A DNA stretch of 64,000 nucleotides, from assembly GCA_038247245.1 (NCBI GenBank), contig JBBRVE010000004.1, positions 1-64,000 on the forward strand. Reading direction: 5' to 3'. A program made the position numbers and the translations under genes. Position 1 is the first letter of the stretch, and every line of letters starts with the position of its first letter. The DNA comes from JAPWJZ01 sp038247245. Its GTDB lineage: Bacteria; Pseudomonadota; Alphaproteobacteria; Micavibrionales; UBA2020. The notes below the pieces were generated by a model. The model searched no databases. It was not told where the DNA came from and saw nothing but the letters and a program-made list of their open reading frames with translations. Positions 35,919 through 44,322 of this stretch are shown here, in pieces.

Positions 35919-37613
35919 ATGCAGGGTGTCGTAACCAGCCGCAAATCAGGATTTTTGCAAAAACTGCTGATGGCGGTCGTGGCTGCAGGCATCTTCATGT
36001 CCGTGCCCGCCAGCCCGACTTATGCCGGCATCACCAAATATACCGGCCAGAACAGCAAAAAGAAAAAGACCCGGACATCCAAAGCTGCAGCCAAGCCACA
36101 GCCCGACCGTTACGGATCAATCGTGATCGACGCGCAATCGGGTTATGTCTTGAGCGAGAAAAACCCCGACAAAAAACTGTTCCCCGCGTCGCTCACGAAA
36201 ATGATGACGTTGTACCTGACATTCGAGGCGATTGAAAAAGGCACGCTGACCAAATACCAGCGCATCCCCGTTTCCGCGAACGCGCAATACCAGCCGCCGT
36301 CCAAACTGGGGCTGGAGGCCGGATATTCGATCCGGGTGGAGGACGGTATCCTTGCGCTCGTCACCCGTTCCGCGAATGACGCGGCGGTTGTGCTGGGCGA
36401 AGCGCTGGGCGGTTCTGAATCACGCTTTGCGCGCCTGATGACGTTCAAGGCGCAGCAGCTGGGCATGCGCAACACGCGTTTTGCCAACGCCTCCGGCCTG
36501 CACGACCCCGAACAATATTCCAGCCCGCGCGACATGGCGATATTGGCGCAGGCGTTGATGCGCGATTTCCCGCGTTACTACCGTTATTTCAGCACGCCCA
36601 GCTTTACCTATAACGGCATCACCTCGCTCAACCACAATAAACTGATGGCCACATATCCCGGCATGGACGGATTGAAAACCGGCTATGTCTATGCCTCGGG
36701 CTATAACCTCACCGCTTCCGCCGTGCAAAATAACAAGCGCTTGATCGGCGTTGTGTTCGGCGGGCGCACCTCCGCCTCGCGCAACAGCACGATGCGCGAT
36801 TTGCTGGATGCCGGTTTCGAGCGCATGAAGGACGCGCGCGTGCTGGCCGCCATCGACAAGCGTCTGGAGACGGCGCGGGGCGGATTGCCCAAGCGCAAGC
36901 CGACACCCACCGCCAAGGCGGAACCCACACGCATGCAGCCGCGCACCGCGCGCACGCAAACCAATCTTGACGCCCCGAGCTTCAGCCCCATGGGCATGAG
37001 CACCGAAGAGGGCGACGCGCAGGAACTGGCGGCCCTCGCCGACGACGCGGCCCAGGCAGGCGACACGATGCCGGAGGGTGCAGCCCCCAGATCCGCCTTC
37101 AAGACCGAGCCGCAATCCGTCGGCGGCACGGCGTTGCCGCCCATGACCGCGCGCGTCCTGTCGCCGCTGCCGCGTAAAGCCCCCGCCGCCGCGCAAAAGC
37201 CCGCCGCGACGCCGCAAACCGCCATGGCCAGCCGCAACATCCTGTCACCCAGCGCGATGAAGCCCGTGCCGGTAATCTCGACCCATTTGAACGCGCTGGC
37301 GCCCGCGCCTGTTACCCCCACTGCCGCGACGCCCGCTGCATCTGCTCCTGCTGCGATGGCATCCGCCGCGGGCGGCGCATGGGCGGTGCAGATCGGCGCT
37401 TTCTCCGACCAGAACGCCGGCATGACGGCGCTGAAATCGGCGCATCAAAAACTGCCCGCCACATTGACCGCAAAGACCCGTTATATTATTGCGCCCTTGC
37501 AAACCAACCGGGGCGTGATTTACCGCGCAAGGCTGTCGGGGCTTGAACAGGCCGAAGCCGCCTCTGCCTGCAGGTTATTACAGGGCGCCTGCATTGTGAT
37601 GGCCGTACAGTAA
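35919..37613 (+). CDS. D-alanyl-D-alanine carboxypeptidase with C-terminal SPOR domain
   Basis: 564 residues. The N-terminal signal segment (LLMAVVAAGIFMSVPASPTYA) is followed by a Lys-rich stretch and an S11 catalytic domain with SLTK at 91-94, SAN at 151-153 and KTG at 253-255. A long Ala/Pro linker (about 310-480) leads to a SPOR domain (WAVQIGAFSDQNAGMTALK to the end). SPOR binds denuded septal glycan, so this enzyme should be recruited to the division site, unlike its upstream paralogue. The ATG at 35911 is out of frame; 35919 is the real start. Confidence 0.92.
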   Translation: MQGVVTSRKSGFLQKLLMAVVAAGIFMSVPASPTYAGITKYTGQNSKKKKTRTSKAAAKPQPDRYGSIVIDAQSGYVLSEKNPDKKLFPASLTKMMTLYLTFEAIEKGTLTKYQRIPVSANAQYQPPSKLGLEAGYSIRVEDGILALVTRSANDAAVVLGEALGGSESRFARLMTFKAQQLGMRNTRFANASGLHDPEQYSSPRDMAILAQALMRDFPRYYRYFSTPSFTYNGITSLNHNKLMATYPGMDGLKTGYVYASGYNLTASAVQNNKRLIGVVFGGRTSASRNSTMRDLLDAGFERMKDARVLAAIDKRLETARGGLPKRKPTPTAKAEPTRMQPRTARTQTNLDAPSFSPMGMSTEEGDAQELAALADDAAQAGDTMPEGAAPRSAFKTEPQSVGGTALPPMTARVLSPLPRKAPAAAQKPAATPQTAMASRNILSPSAMKPVPVISTHLNALAPAPVTPTAATPAASAPAAMASAAGGAWAVQIGAFSDQNAGMTALKSAHQKLPATLTAKTRYIIAPLQTNRGVIYRARLSGLEQAEAASACRLLQGACIVMAVQ

Positions 37614-37692
37614 CTACGGCGAAAATTTATACAGCAAAAACAGCACTGCATTCCTCTCGGGAACTATTACTTCTGGAAAGGGTTTGTAAGCC

Positions 37693-37992
37693 ATGAATAC
37701 GCCTATACCAACAGAAACGATACGCGTTATCGTCCACGGATTTGTGCAGGGTGTCAGTTACAGGCGCTGGTTGCAGGATCAGGCGATCGAGCGCGGTATC
37801 TATGGATGGGTACGCAACCGGTCGGACGGCAGCGTCGAAGCGTTGCTGCATGGCGATGCGCGCATCGTGGATGACATGGTGCGCGCCTGCCGCCACGGGC
37901 CCGACCTTGCAAGGGTTGACAAAGTCCACAGCGAACCAGCACAGTACGACGGCATCCAAGATTTCCGCATCGAGCAAACTGTACCGGTATAA
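37693..37992 (+). CDS. acyP: Acylphosphatase
   Basis: 99 residues, the family length. VIVHGFVQGVSYRRWLQDQA contains the phosphate loop GFVQGVSYR with the catalytic Arg, and GWVRNRSDGSVEALLHGD the catalytic Asn. It hydrolyses acyl phosphates such as acetyl phosphate or 1,3-bisphosphoglycerate in the cytoplasm. It is followed three bases later by a secreted TPR protein gene and so is likely co-transcribed with it, without an evident shared function. Confidence 0.94.
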   Translation: MNTPIPTETIRVIVHGFVQGVSYRRWLQDQAIERGIYGWVRNRSDGSVEALLHGDARIVDDMVRACRHGPDLARVDKVHSEPAQYDGIQDFRIEQTVPV

Positions 37993-37995
37993 ACC

Positions 37996-38565
37996 ATGCG
38001 CCTGACCATTTCCGCCGCCGCCCTGCTGCTGGGGCTTGCCGCGTTTTCTCAATCCGCCATCGCCGCCGATCCCTATGCCAATCCCTACGCGCCCGAAAGC
38101 TACGCCAAGCCGGAAATGAAGGCGAAGAAAAACCAGGTGCCGTTCCGCGAGGATTCAGGCCTGATCACCGCCGAATATTACCTGTCGACCGGAAAATATT
38201 CGCAAGCCCTCAGCGTCGTGAACGCCGTGCTATCGCGCCACCCGATGTCGGCCGATGCCTATACCTATCGCGGCTATGCCTATTACCGCCTGGGCGACCG
38301 CAGAAAAGCGCGCGAGAATTTCGCCAAGGCCATCAGCATCAACCCGAAACATCTGGGCGCGAACCGCTACATCGCGCAAAGCTTCCTGGATGCGGGCGAC
38401 CTTGCCCGCGCGCTGGAGCAAATGCAGGTCATCCGCCTCACCTGCGGCGATTCAAGCTGCGAGGAACTGGACGAGCTGCAGGCCGCCGTCAACCGCTACA
38501 AACGCGGACAGAAGGCGCAGGCCCAAGAACAGGCCAGCGACGATGACGAAGATTCCAAGGAATAA
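37996..38565 (+). CDS. Periplasmic TPR-repeat protein
   Basis: 189 residues. The signal peptide (LTISAAALLLGLAAFSQSAIA) is cleaved around AIA-ADP. Two or three tetratricopeptide repeats follow: YYLSTGKYSQALSVVNAVLS, AYTYRGYAYYRLGDRRKARE, RYIAQSFLDAGDLARALEQM. Two cysteines (CGDSSC) near residue 150 could form a disulfide. The acidic C-terminus ends DDDEDSKE. It should be a periplasmic protein-interaction scaffold. Its stop is three bases from the stop of the convergent amidohydrolase gene. Confidence 0.86.
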   Translation: MRLTISAAALLLGLAAFSQSAIAADPYANPYAPESYAKPEMKAKKNQVPFREDSGLITAEYYLSTGKYSQALSVVNAVLSRHPMSADAYTYRGYAYYRLGDRRKARENFAKAISINPKHLGANRYIAQSFLDAGDLARALEQMQVIRLTCGDSSCEELDELQAAVNRYKRGQKAQAQEQASDDDEDSKE

Positions 38566-38568
38566 AAA

Positions 38569-39435
38569 TCAGGGTGCAGGATTGCGCGGCGTTGTACCCG
38601 CAGCCGGGCGCGGCGCGCTTGCCACAGCGGGGCTGTCGCACCATGCGGTGAAGTCATTCATGATGTCGCGCAGGTTGGATTGCAGTTTTGCGAATTCGGG
38701 TTTCAGCACCAGCGTTTTTTCATCCATATACAGCGCGCGGTTGACCTCCACCTGAATGCTGTGGCGGGCATTGTCGGGGTCGCCGTGGCGGCGCACGATT
38801 TCCGCACCGCGATAACCTTGGGTATCGATCACGGCATTATAGCCCTTGGCCGCGAACAGGCTTTGCAGTTTCTCCGCAATTTCAGGCGCGCAGGTTTCGC
38901 CGTCGCGCGTGCCGATGGCGATATGATGCGGGTTGACGCCCGCGCCGCGATTTATGGTGGAGGGCATTGAATGCAAATTCAGGTGCACCGCCTTGCCATG
39001 GCGCGCATGGGCGTCGTCAATCATGTCGCGCAGTTTTTCGTGATAAGGCTGGTGATAATCCGCCACGCGGTTGAACACTTCGGACAGCGTCAGCTTGCGG
39101 TCATAAATTTTCGCGGTGTGGCGCGGCGATATCACGCCCCGCACAAGGCTGCTATCGCCGCCTTCATATTCGGCGGCGCCATGCCCCACCAGAAAATCAG
39201 CACGGTTGGCATCGATATAGCTGCGCGGGAATTGCGCCTGCAGCAGCGGCACGCCAAGCGCAGGCAGGAAATTATAAAGCGCGTCAACCGCCATATCCTC
39301 GGCCTGCCGCAGCAAATGCAGGTCGCAGGCGTAATCGAAATCAACAGGGTAATCTTTCCCGCTATGCGGGCTGTCGGCCACCACGCAGGATGCGGGGGTC
39401 GGGGGCAGGTCAATGCTGTACACATTTTTTGCCAC
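38569..39435 (-). CDS. N-formylglutamate amidohydrolase family protein
   Basis: 288 residues. VVADSPHSGKDYP, PRSYIDANRADF and VHLNLHSMPS are the three blocks of the family, the first carrying the metal-binding SPHSG and the third a His. The last 25 residues are an Ala/Pro-rich tail. Proteins of this family hydrolyse N-formylglutamate in the histidine degradation pathway, but no other hut genes are near, so the substrate here is uncertain. It is monocistronic, convergent with the TPR gene and downstream of hldE in the same orientation. Confidence 0.88.
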   Translation of the reverse strand: MAKNVYSIDLPPTPASCVVADSPHSGKDYPVDFDYACDLHLLRQAEDMAVDALYNFLPALGVPLLQAQFPRSYIDANRADFLVGHGAAEYEGGDSSLVRGVISPRHTAKIYDRKLTLSEVFNRVADYHQPYHEKLRDMIDDAHARHGKAVHLNLHSMPSTINRGAGVNPHHIAIGTRDGETCAPEIAEKLQSLFAAKGYNAVIDTQGYRGAEIVRRHGDPDNARHSIQVEVNRALYMDEKTLVLKPEFAKLQSNLRDIMNDFTAWCDSPAVASAPRPAAGTTPRNPAP

Positions 39436-39491
39436 GCGGAGAATCTGCCGTTATTGTTGAACAGCTGAAATTTTAGCGCGACAACGGCGCG

Positions 39492-40967
39492 TTAGCCAGC
39501 CATTTTCGCAATCGTATTGGTGGTGGAGAAGCCTTCTTCCATGTCGGCGCGCACAACCTTGCCGCCCCAGCTCTGGATCAGGTCGTAACCGACGACTTCT
39601 TCCAGTTTATACTGGCCGCCCTTGACGAGCACATCGGGCTTCACGGCCTTCAGCATCTCGATCGGGGTGTCTTCGTCGAACACGACGACGATATCGACCA
39701 TTTCCAGCGCCGACAGAATTGCGGCCCGTGCCTGTTCATCCTGCACGGGGCGCTCGGGCCCTTTCAGCCGTTTCACGGATGCATCGCTGTTGATGGCGAC
39801 GACCAGATAATCGCAAGCCGCTTTTGCCTGACGCAGCGTTGCGATATGTCCTGGATGCAACAGGTCAAAGCAGCCATTCGTGAAACCGATCTTGAAGCCG
39901 CGCGTGCGCCAGCGGTCGGCCTGTTCGGCGGCGCCGTCGCGCGTGGCAAATTTCGTCTTGCGCTGATAGGCCTGTTTTTCCATGGCGTAACCGCCGGAAA
40001 TGGACGTCTCGATTTCTTCGGGACGCGCAACGGCGGTGCCGGGCTTGCCGACCACGATGCCGGCCGCGATGTTGGCGAGCAGCGCGGCATTGCGCAGCGG
40101 GATATTCGCGGCAACGGCGGAGGCAAAGGTCGCAATCACGGTATCGCCCGCGCCCGATACGTCGAACACTTCACGGACATTCGCAGGGATATGCAGCGGG
40201 TTTTCGTTATTCATGATCAGCGACATGCCATCCTTGCTGCGGGTCGCCAGCACGGCGGGTACGCTGCAATCGACGATAATTTTCATCGCAGCGGCACGCG
40301 TTTCCTCGTCCGATCCCGCCTTCATGCCGGTTGCGGTTTCCAGTTCCTTGCGGTTCGGGGTGATGACCGACGCGCCGCGATAGCGCGTGAAATCCGATCC
40401 CTTGGGGTCGACGATCACCGGCTTGTTGTGGCGGCGCGCAATGTCGATCACGCGCGCGACCAGCGTTTCGGTCAGCAGGCCTTTTTTGTAGTCGGACAAA
40501 ATGACCGCGCCCACGGTCGGGATAATGCTTTCGGCGCGGGCGACGATGCGGTCTTCGACATCGGCCGGAATGTTGACGGTTTTTTCGCGGTCCACGCGCA
40601 GCATCTGCTGCCCGCCGCAGACGAAGCGGCTTTTGACGGTCGTGAAACGGTCGGGTGATGTCTCCAGCTGCGCTTCCACGCCAAGCTCGCCCAGATGCTT
40701 GGCGATATCCGTGCCCGCGGCATCGTTGCCCACAACAGCCAGCAGCACAGCCTTGGCGCCCAGCGCCGCGATGTTGGCGACCACGTTGCCGGCGCCGCCC
40801 AGCATATGCTTCTCCCGCTCCACCAGCAGGACGGGAATCGGCGCTTCGGGGGAAATCCGTTCGATCGCGCCATAGACAAACCGGTCGAGCATCACATCGC
40901 CAAGGCAAAGTACGCGTGATTGGGCGAGTTTTGTCAGGTCGTTAAAAAGGACTGAGTTTTCAATCAT
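39492..40967 (-). CDS. hldE: Bifunctional heptose-7-phosphate kinase / heptose-1-phosphate adenylyltransferase
   Basis: 491 residues, the fused HldE form. The N-terminal PfkB kinase domain (about 1-320) has DRFVYGAIERISPEAPIPV and the ATP/anion-hole segment EVFDVSGAGDTVIATF. The C-terminal nucleotidyltransferase domain (about 345-490) opens with IGFTNGCFDLLHPGHIATL, the HxGH motif, and ends in FSTTNTIAKM. It performs two steps of ADP-L-glycero-D-manno-heptose synthesis for the LPS inner core. It is divergent from the MshEN-protease gene across 176 bases. Confidence 0.96.
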   Translation of the reverse strand: MIENSVLFNDLTKLAQSRVLCLGDVMLDRFVYGAIERISPEAPIPVLLVEREKHMLGGAGNVVANIAALGAKAVLLAVVGNDAAGTDIAKHLGELGVEAQLETSPDRFTTVKSRFVCGGQQMLRVDREKTVNIPADVEDRIVARAESIIPTVGAVILSDYKKGLLTETLVARVIDIARRHNKPVIVDPKGSDFTRYRGASVITPNRKELETATGMKAGSDEETRAAAMKIIVDCSVPAVLATRSKDGMSLIMNNENPLHIPANVREVFDVSGAGDTVIATFASAVAANIPLRNAALLANIAAGIVVGKPGTAVARPEEIETSISGGYAMEKQAYQRKTKFATRDGAAEQADRWRTRGFKIGFTNGCFDLLHPGHIATLRQAKAACDYLVVAINSDASVKRLKGPERPVQDEQARAAILSALEMVDIVVVFDEDTPIEMLKAVKPDVLVKGGQYKLEEVVGYDLIQSWGGKVVRADMEEGFSTTNTIAKMAG

Positions 40968-41143
40968 ATGACCGCCGTACCGATTGGTAATAATATTACA
41001 AAATTTTTATCATAATAAGGTATTCAACTCAAGTTCAAAAAGGTTTCAGCCAGACCTGCCATTTTAGCGAATTGTTAATGTCACATGGGTATTATGGAAC
41101 TGTCACACGGATGTAACAAACGAAGAAAAAGGGCAGCGATCTT

Positions 41144-42100
41144 ATGCAGTTACAGAAACACCAAACCACAGAATCAAAGCCCGCAAAAACCCCCGATCTC
41201 CATGGCAATTTCATCCGCTCCGTCGGTTGCACCGTCCGCAGCTATAAACTGGGTGACCTGCTTGTAAATAGCGGGCTGATCACGAAATGCCAGCTGGAGA
41301 AAGCGCTTCAACATCAAAAAGACACCGGCATCCGCCTCGGCAAGGTGCTGGTTGAACAAGGTTCTCTCTCGGCTGTGCAGCTTTACCGCAAGCTGGCCGA
41401 ACAGTGGTGCATCAAGGCATCGACCGCCGGCATGGCGTTGATGATGCAGGTTGTCACGCCCACTGCCGCAAGCGCGGATCAAGGTTCAGGACAAAACGTG
41501 CGTATGGCCGCCGCCTTCACGACCGCCGCCGTCCGCCCCGCCGTGACGCCCCATGTCGCGCCCGGACTGTTCGGCACGTCCGAAGTAAAATCAAACGGCG
41601 TTGCGATGTTCCCGAAATGGACATCGGTCATGTCGCGTTTTGACAGCCAGATGAAGACGCAAGGCAACAGCAAGACCGTCCGCACCTGGAAAGCACAGCT
41701 GGAAGGCCTGAAGGGCATGTCCCGCGAACAGCAGATCAAGGAAGTCAACCAGTACATGAACAGCGTGCGCTACGTGGAAGACAGCCGCAACTACGGCAAG
41801 TCCGACCAGTGGTCCACCCCGATCGAGTTCCTGAACAATGGCGGCGATTGCGAAGATTACGCGATTGCGAAATATGCGTCACTCCGCGCGCTCGGCTTTT
41901 CGGCAGACCAGATGCGCGTAGCAATCGTACAGGACAAGATCAAGAACGTGCCCCATGCCATCCTGATCGTGTATGACGGCGGCCACACCTATGTGCTCGA
42001 CAATCAGGACAAATCGACCCGCATGGCCGAAAACGTCAGCCGCTATAAACCCATCTTCTCGCTGAATAGCGACAGCTGGTGGTTGCATAAACGCGCATAA
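41144..42100 (+). CDS. MshEN-like c-di-GMP-binding domain fused to a LapG-like cysteine protease
   Basis: 318 residues. Residues 35-58 and 64-87 are two 24-residue motifs separated by five residues. Each fits the MshEN rule RLGxxhhxxGhhxxxxLxxhLxxQ; the first begins KLG, the second RLG. MshEN domains of type II secretion and pilus ATPases bind c-di-GMP through such motifs. A hydrophobic segment (AGMALMMQVVTPTAASA, about 95-111) follows. The C-terminal half is a bacterial transglutaminase-like cysteine peptidase with C236 in NGGDCEDYA, H271 in VPHAILIV and D286 in YVLDNQ. LapG, of this family, cleaves surface adhesins under c-di-GMP control through LapD. Here sensor and protease appear fused. 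No lapD or adhesin gene is nearby. Confidence 0.88.
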   Translation: MQLQKHQTTESKPAKTPDLHGNFIRSVGCTVRSYKLGDLLVNSGLITKCQLEKALQHQKDTGIRLGKVLVEQGSLSAVQLYRKLAEQWCIKASTAGMALMMQVVTPTAASADQGSGQNVRMAAAFTTAAVRPAVTPHVAPGLFGTSEVKSNGVAMFPKWTSVMSRFDSQMKTQGNSKTVRTWKAQLEGLKGMSREQQIKEVNQYMNSVRYVEDSRNYGKSDQWSTPIEFLNNGGDCEDYAIAKYASLRALGFSADQMRVAIVQDKIKNVPHAILIVYDGGHTYVLDNQDKSTRMAENVSRYKPIFSLNSDSWWLHKRA

Positions 42101-42122
42101 ACATACTTCTCATAAATTCTTC

Positions 42123-42156
42123 GAAAGGGCGGCGTAAGTTTACGGCCGCCCTTTTC
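42123..42156 (+). terminator. Terminator after the MshEN-protease gene
   Basis: AAAGGGCGGC (42124-42133) pairs with GCCGCCCTTT (42145-42154) around an 11-base loop, followed by a short T-rich run, 23 bases after the stop. Confidence 0.8.
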
Positions 42157-42192
42157 GTTTCATAGGCATCGGGTCATATACAGGGAGTTATC

Positions 42193-42630
42193 ATGAAAAA
42201 ATTCTTCGCGGCGACCGCCGTCGTCCTTGCGCTGTCACTGGCAGCGCAGCTGGACGCGATGGCCGAACAGGCTGCCAGCCAGCAGCAGGGCGCATCCGGC
42301 CAGCAACAGGGCCATCGCGGCCCGCCTCCGCAAAGGCAGCAGGGCAGCACGGATAGCGCGTCAGGTGGTGGCGAACAGCGCGAACGCCCGCCACATGACG
42401 GCAAATGTCCGCCGCCTCCGCCGCCACCAGACGGCAAGGAAGGTGGCCCACCCCCGGGTCCTCCTCCCGGGCCCCCGCCGGACGGCAAGCAGGGCGAGCA
42501 CCCTCCCTGCCCGCCGCCACCGCCCCGTGATGGTCATGGTGGCCCCCCGCCGGACGGCGGAAACGGCGGTCCTCCGCCAGATGGAAACCGCGGCCCTCCC
42601 CCGCAAAACGGAGGCGAAAAGGCCAAATAA
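42193..42630 (+). CDS. Secreted Pro/Gly-rich low-complexity protein
   Basis: 145 residues. A signal peptide (MKKFFAATAVVLALSLAAQL, cleavage near AMA-EQA) is followed by a Gln-rich stretch and then by repeats of the form GPPPDG, GGPPPDGNRGPPP and runs of up to seven prolines. Two cysteines sit in the repeats. There is no globular domain. The same PPPDG repeat recurs in the C-terminus of the CnrX-like sensor at 43607-44254. That shared repeat suggests these two genes belong to one system. It has GGGAG before the ATG and its own terminator. Function unknown. Confidence 0.8.
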   Translation: MKKFFAATAVVLALSLAAQLDAMAEQAASQQQGASGQQQGHRGPPPQRQQGSTDSASGGGEQRERPPHDGKCPPPPPPPDGKEGGPPPGPPPGPPPDGKQGEHPPCPPPPPRDGHGGPPPDGGNGGPPPDGNRGPPPQNGGEKAK

Positions 42631-42647
42631 CGAGACCTTTTACCAAG

Positions 42648-42682
42648 AGAAGCCCGCCGCAGTCCCCGGCGGGCTTCTTTCT
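42648..42682 (+). terminator. Terminator after the Pro/Gly-rich gene
   Basis: A 12-bp perfect stem, AGAAGCCCGCCG (42648-42659) with CGGCGGGCTTCT (42667-42678), followed by T-rich sequence. Confidence 0.85.
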
Positions 42683-42780
42683 TTTGCAAATAGGGCATAA
42701 TCGCCTAAAATCTTTCGTAAGTTTAGACCCCGCCCGCCCGTTAAAGGGATATTGCGGCATATTGCATCCGGAAGGCCCGC

Positions 42781-43341
42781 TTGGAACCAGCATCGGATAC
42801 AGACCACGCGCTGATGCTGCGTATCGCGCAGCAAGATGCGGGCGCCTACCGGTTGCTGGTGGCGCGGCACCTGAATTTCTGCGTGCGGTTTGGCGAGCGC
42901 ATGCTGGGCAGCCGCGCCGATGCCGAGGATGTGGCGCAGGAAGTCTGCCTGCGCATATGGAATGACGCCGGCAAATGGCGGCCGGAGGCGAAGTTCACCA
43001 CCTGGCTTTATCGCGTGATGACCAATGCCTGTATCGACCACAAAAGAAAAAGACGCATGTTGCCGCTGGGCGACAACGACACGACACCCGATACAGGTCC
43101 GGGGCCGGAAATTTCGCTGCAGCAGCAGCAACGGTCACGGCAGGTGCAGGCGGCACTGGGAAGATTGCCGCCGCGCCAGCGCGCTGCCATCGTGCTGAGT
43201 TACTACGAAGAACTCGGCAACGAACAGGCGGCAGCCGCAACAGGCCTGACGCTGAATGCGTTCCAGCAACTACTGTACCGCGCGCGCCAGAGCCTGAAAG
43301 ACGAGCTGATGGAGAGGGAGAGCAAAGATGGACAAGATTGA
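42781..43341 (+). CDS. ECF-type RNA polymerase sigma factor
   Basis: 186 residues from TTG 42781, which has GGAAGG five bases upstream. Region 2: LNFCVRFGERMLGSRADAED and VAQEVCLRIWNDAGKWRPEA, including the -10 recognition helix TTWLYRVMTNACIDHKRK. Region 4: LGRLPPRQRAAIVLSYYEEL followed by the helix-turn-helix. It directs RNA polymerase to a stress or envelope regulon, usually including its own operon. It overlaps the next gene by 14 bases, the usual coupling of an ECF factor to its anti-sigma. The operon layout sigma, short membrane protein, periplasmic sensor resembles cnrYXH. Confidence 0.92.
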   Translation: MEPASDTDHALMLRIAQQDAGAYRLLVARHLNFCVRFGERMLGSRADAEDVAQEVCLRIWNDAGKWRPEAKFTTWLYRVMTNACIDHKRKRRMLPLGDNDTTPDTGPGPEISLQQQQRSRQVQAALGRLPPRQRAAIVLSYYEELGNEQAAAATGLTLNAFQQLLYRARQSLKDELMERESKDGQD

Positions 43342-43594
43342 TGAGTTTTTAGGCGCGTATGCCGTGCGCGACGCCGACCGCGAACTTCTGGAACGCATCA
43401 TCACCGCTGCTGCAGCGCAGCCGCGCCCGGCGCGCCGCCATATTTTTGCGCAGGCGGCTATGTTTGCCGCCGTCGCTGTGACGGGTTTCTGGCTGGGCAA
43501 CGCGACGCCCGCCCCGCAAACCGCAACAACCCAGAGCAATTTCATGGATAACGTCATTCTTGGCCCCGACAGCGTGGCCGAGATGCAGATGTAG
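43328..43594 (+). CDS. Putative single-helix anti-sigma factor (CnrY-like)
   Basis: 88 residues. Residues 1-38 are charged and helical (DKIDEFLGAYAVRDADRELL), suited to bind the sigma factor in the cytoplasm. Residues 39-58 form a transmembrane helix (IFAQAAMFAAVAVTGFWLGN). The last 30 residues would be periplasmic. There is no zinc anti-sigma HxxxCxxC motif. Size and layout match CnrY-type anti-sigma factors, but the sequence match is not strong, so the role rests on context: 14-base overlap with the ECF gene and a CnrX-like gene 12 bases downstream. Confidence 0.75.
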   Translation: MDKIDEFLGAYAVRDADRELLERIITAAAAQPRPARRHIFAQAAMFAAVAVTGFWLGNATPAPQTATTQSNFMDNVILGPDSVAEMQM

Positions 43595-43606
43595 GAGAAA
43601 CCCTTG

Positions 43607-44254
43607 ATGAACAACAAAGCCCTGCTTGCCTCCGTCGCGCTCAACGTGTTTCTGGCAGCCTTTATGCTGGGGCGCATGTCGGTGCTGCCGGGTGGCGCGA
43701 ACGTGACGGCGATGGTGAAAAACGATACGCGCAACGGCCCGCCCCCGCCGCCCATGTTCGGCCCGCAGGAATTATTCGGCGACGACGGCATGAAGGACAA
43801 TTTCAAGGACGTGCAGGCGCATTTTGAAAAGGTGCAGGTGCTGCGGCAGCAATTCGCGCAGGCGCTGATGAATGGCAAAGTCACCGAAGAACAGGCGGCG
43901 CAGCACCTGACCGCCATCGACGCCGAAATGGACGGCGTGAAAAAATCCGTGCAGGAGAAAGCGGCTAAAAAAATCGCCGATATGCCCGACGACAAACGCA
44001 TCGCCTTTGCCAAACGCCTGATGGAAAAAGCCCCGCCGCCGCCAGATGGCCGCAACGGCCCCGCCGGTTTTGGTGGCCCGCCGCCAGACGGACATCGCGG
44101 CCCACCCCCTGATATGCAACGCGGCCCCGATGATAACTTCCGCGGGCCACCCCCTGACCATGATCGCGGTCAGCCGGAAAATACTGATCGCGGCCCGCCG
44201 CCGCAGGCCGGCCAAATCCCCGGGGATTTCGATCTGGGAACACCGCCACAATAA
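43607..44254 (+). CDS. Periplasmic CnrX/Spy-like sensor with PPPDG-repeat tail
   Basis: 215 residues from ATG 43607 (AGGAG at nine bases). An N-terminal anchor (ALLASVALNVFLAAFMLGRM) precedes an all-helical domain (about 60-145) with VQAHFEKVQVLRQQFAQALM and GKVTEEQAAQHLTAIDAEMD, the pattern of the metal-resistance/CpxP-Spy group that senses metals or misfolded envelope proteins. The C-terminal 70 residues are repeats such as GGPPPDGHRGPPPD, matching the secreted protein at 42193. No His/Met cluster expected for Co/Ni sensing is visible, so the signal is probably not a classic metal. Confidence 0.8.
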   Translation: MNNKALLASVALNVFLAAFMLGRMSVLPGGANVTAMVKNDTRNGPPPPPMFGPQELFGDDGMKDNFKDVQAHFEKVQVLRQQFAQALMNGKVTEEQAAQHLTAIDAEMDGVKKSVQEKAAKKIADMPDDKRIAFAKRLMEKAPPPPDGRNGPAGFGGPPPDGHRGPPPDMQRGPDDNFRGPPPDHDRGQPENTDRGPPPQAGQIPGDFDLGTPPQ

Positions 44255-44322
44255 AAACGCACCCCGCACGCATCCGATGAAAATCGGGATGCGCGCTAGA
44301 GTGCGAAAGAAACTTTACTGGA

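Noticed and set aside
42350..42630. Short repeats that could suggest a CRISPR or minisatellite
   Set aside because: They are codon-level repeats encoding PPPDG/GPPP in a signal-peptide protein, with no constant spacers.
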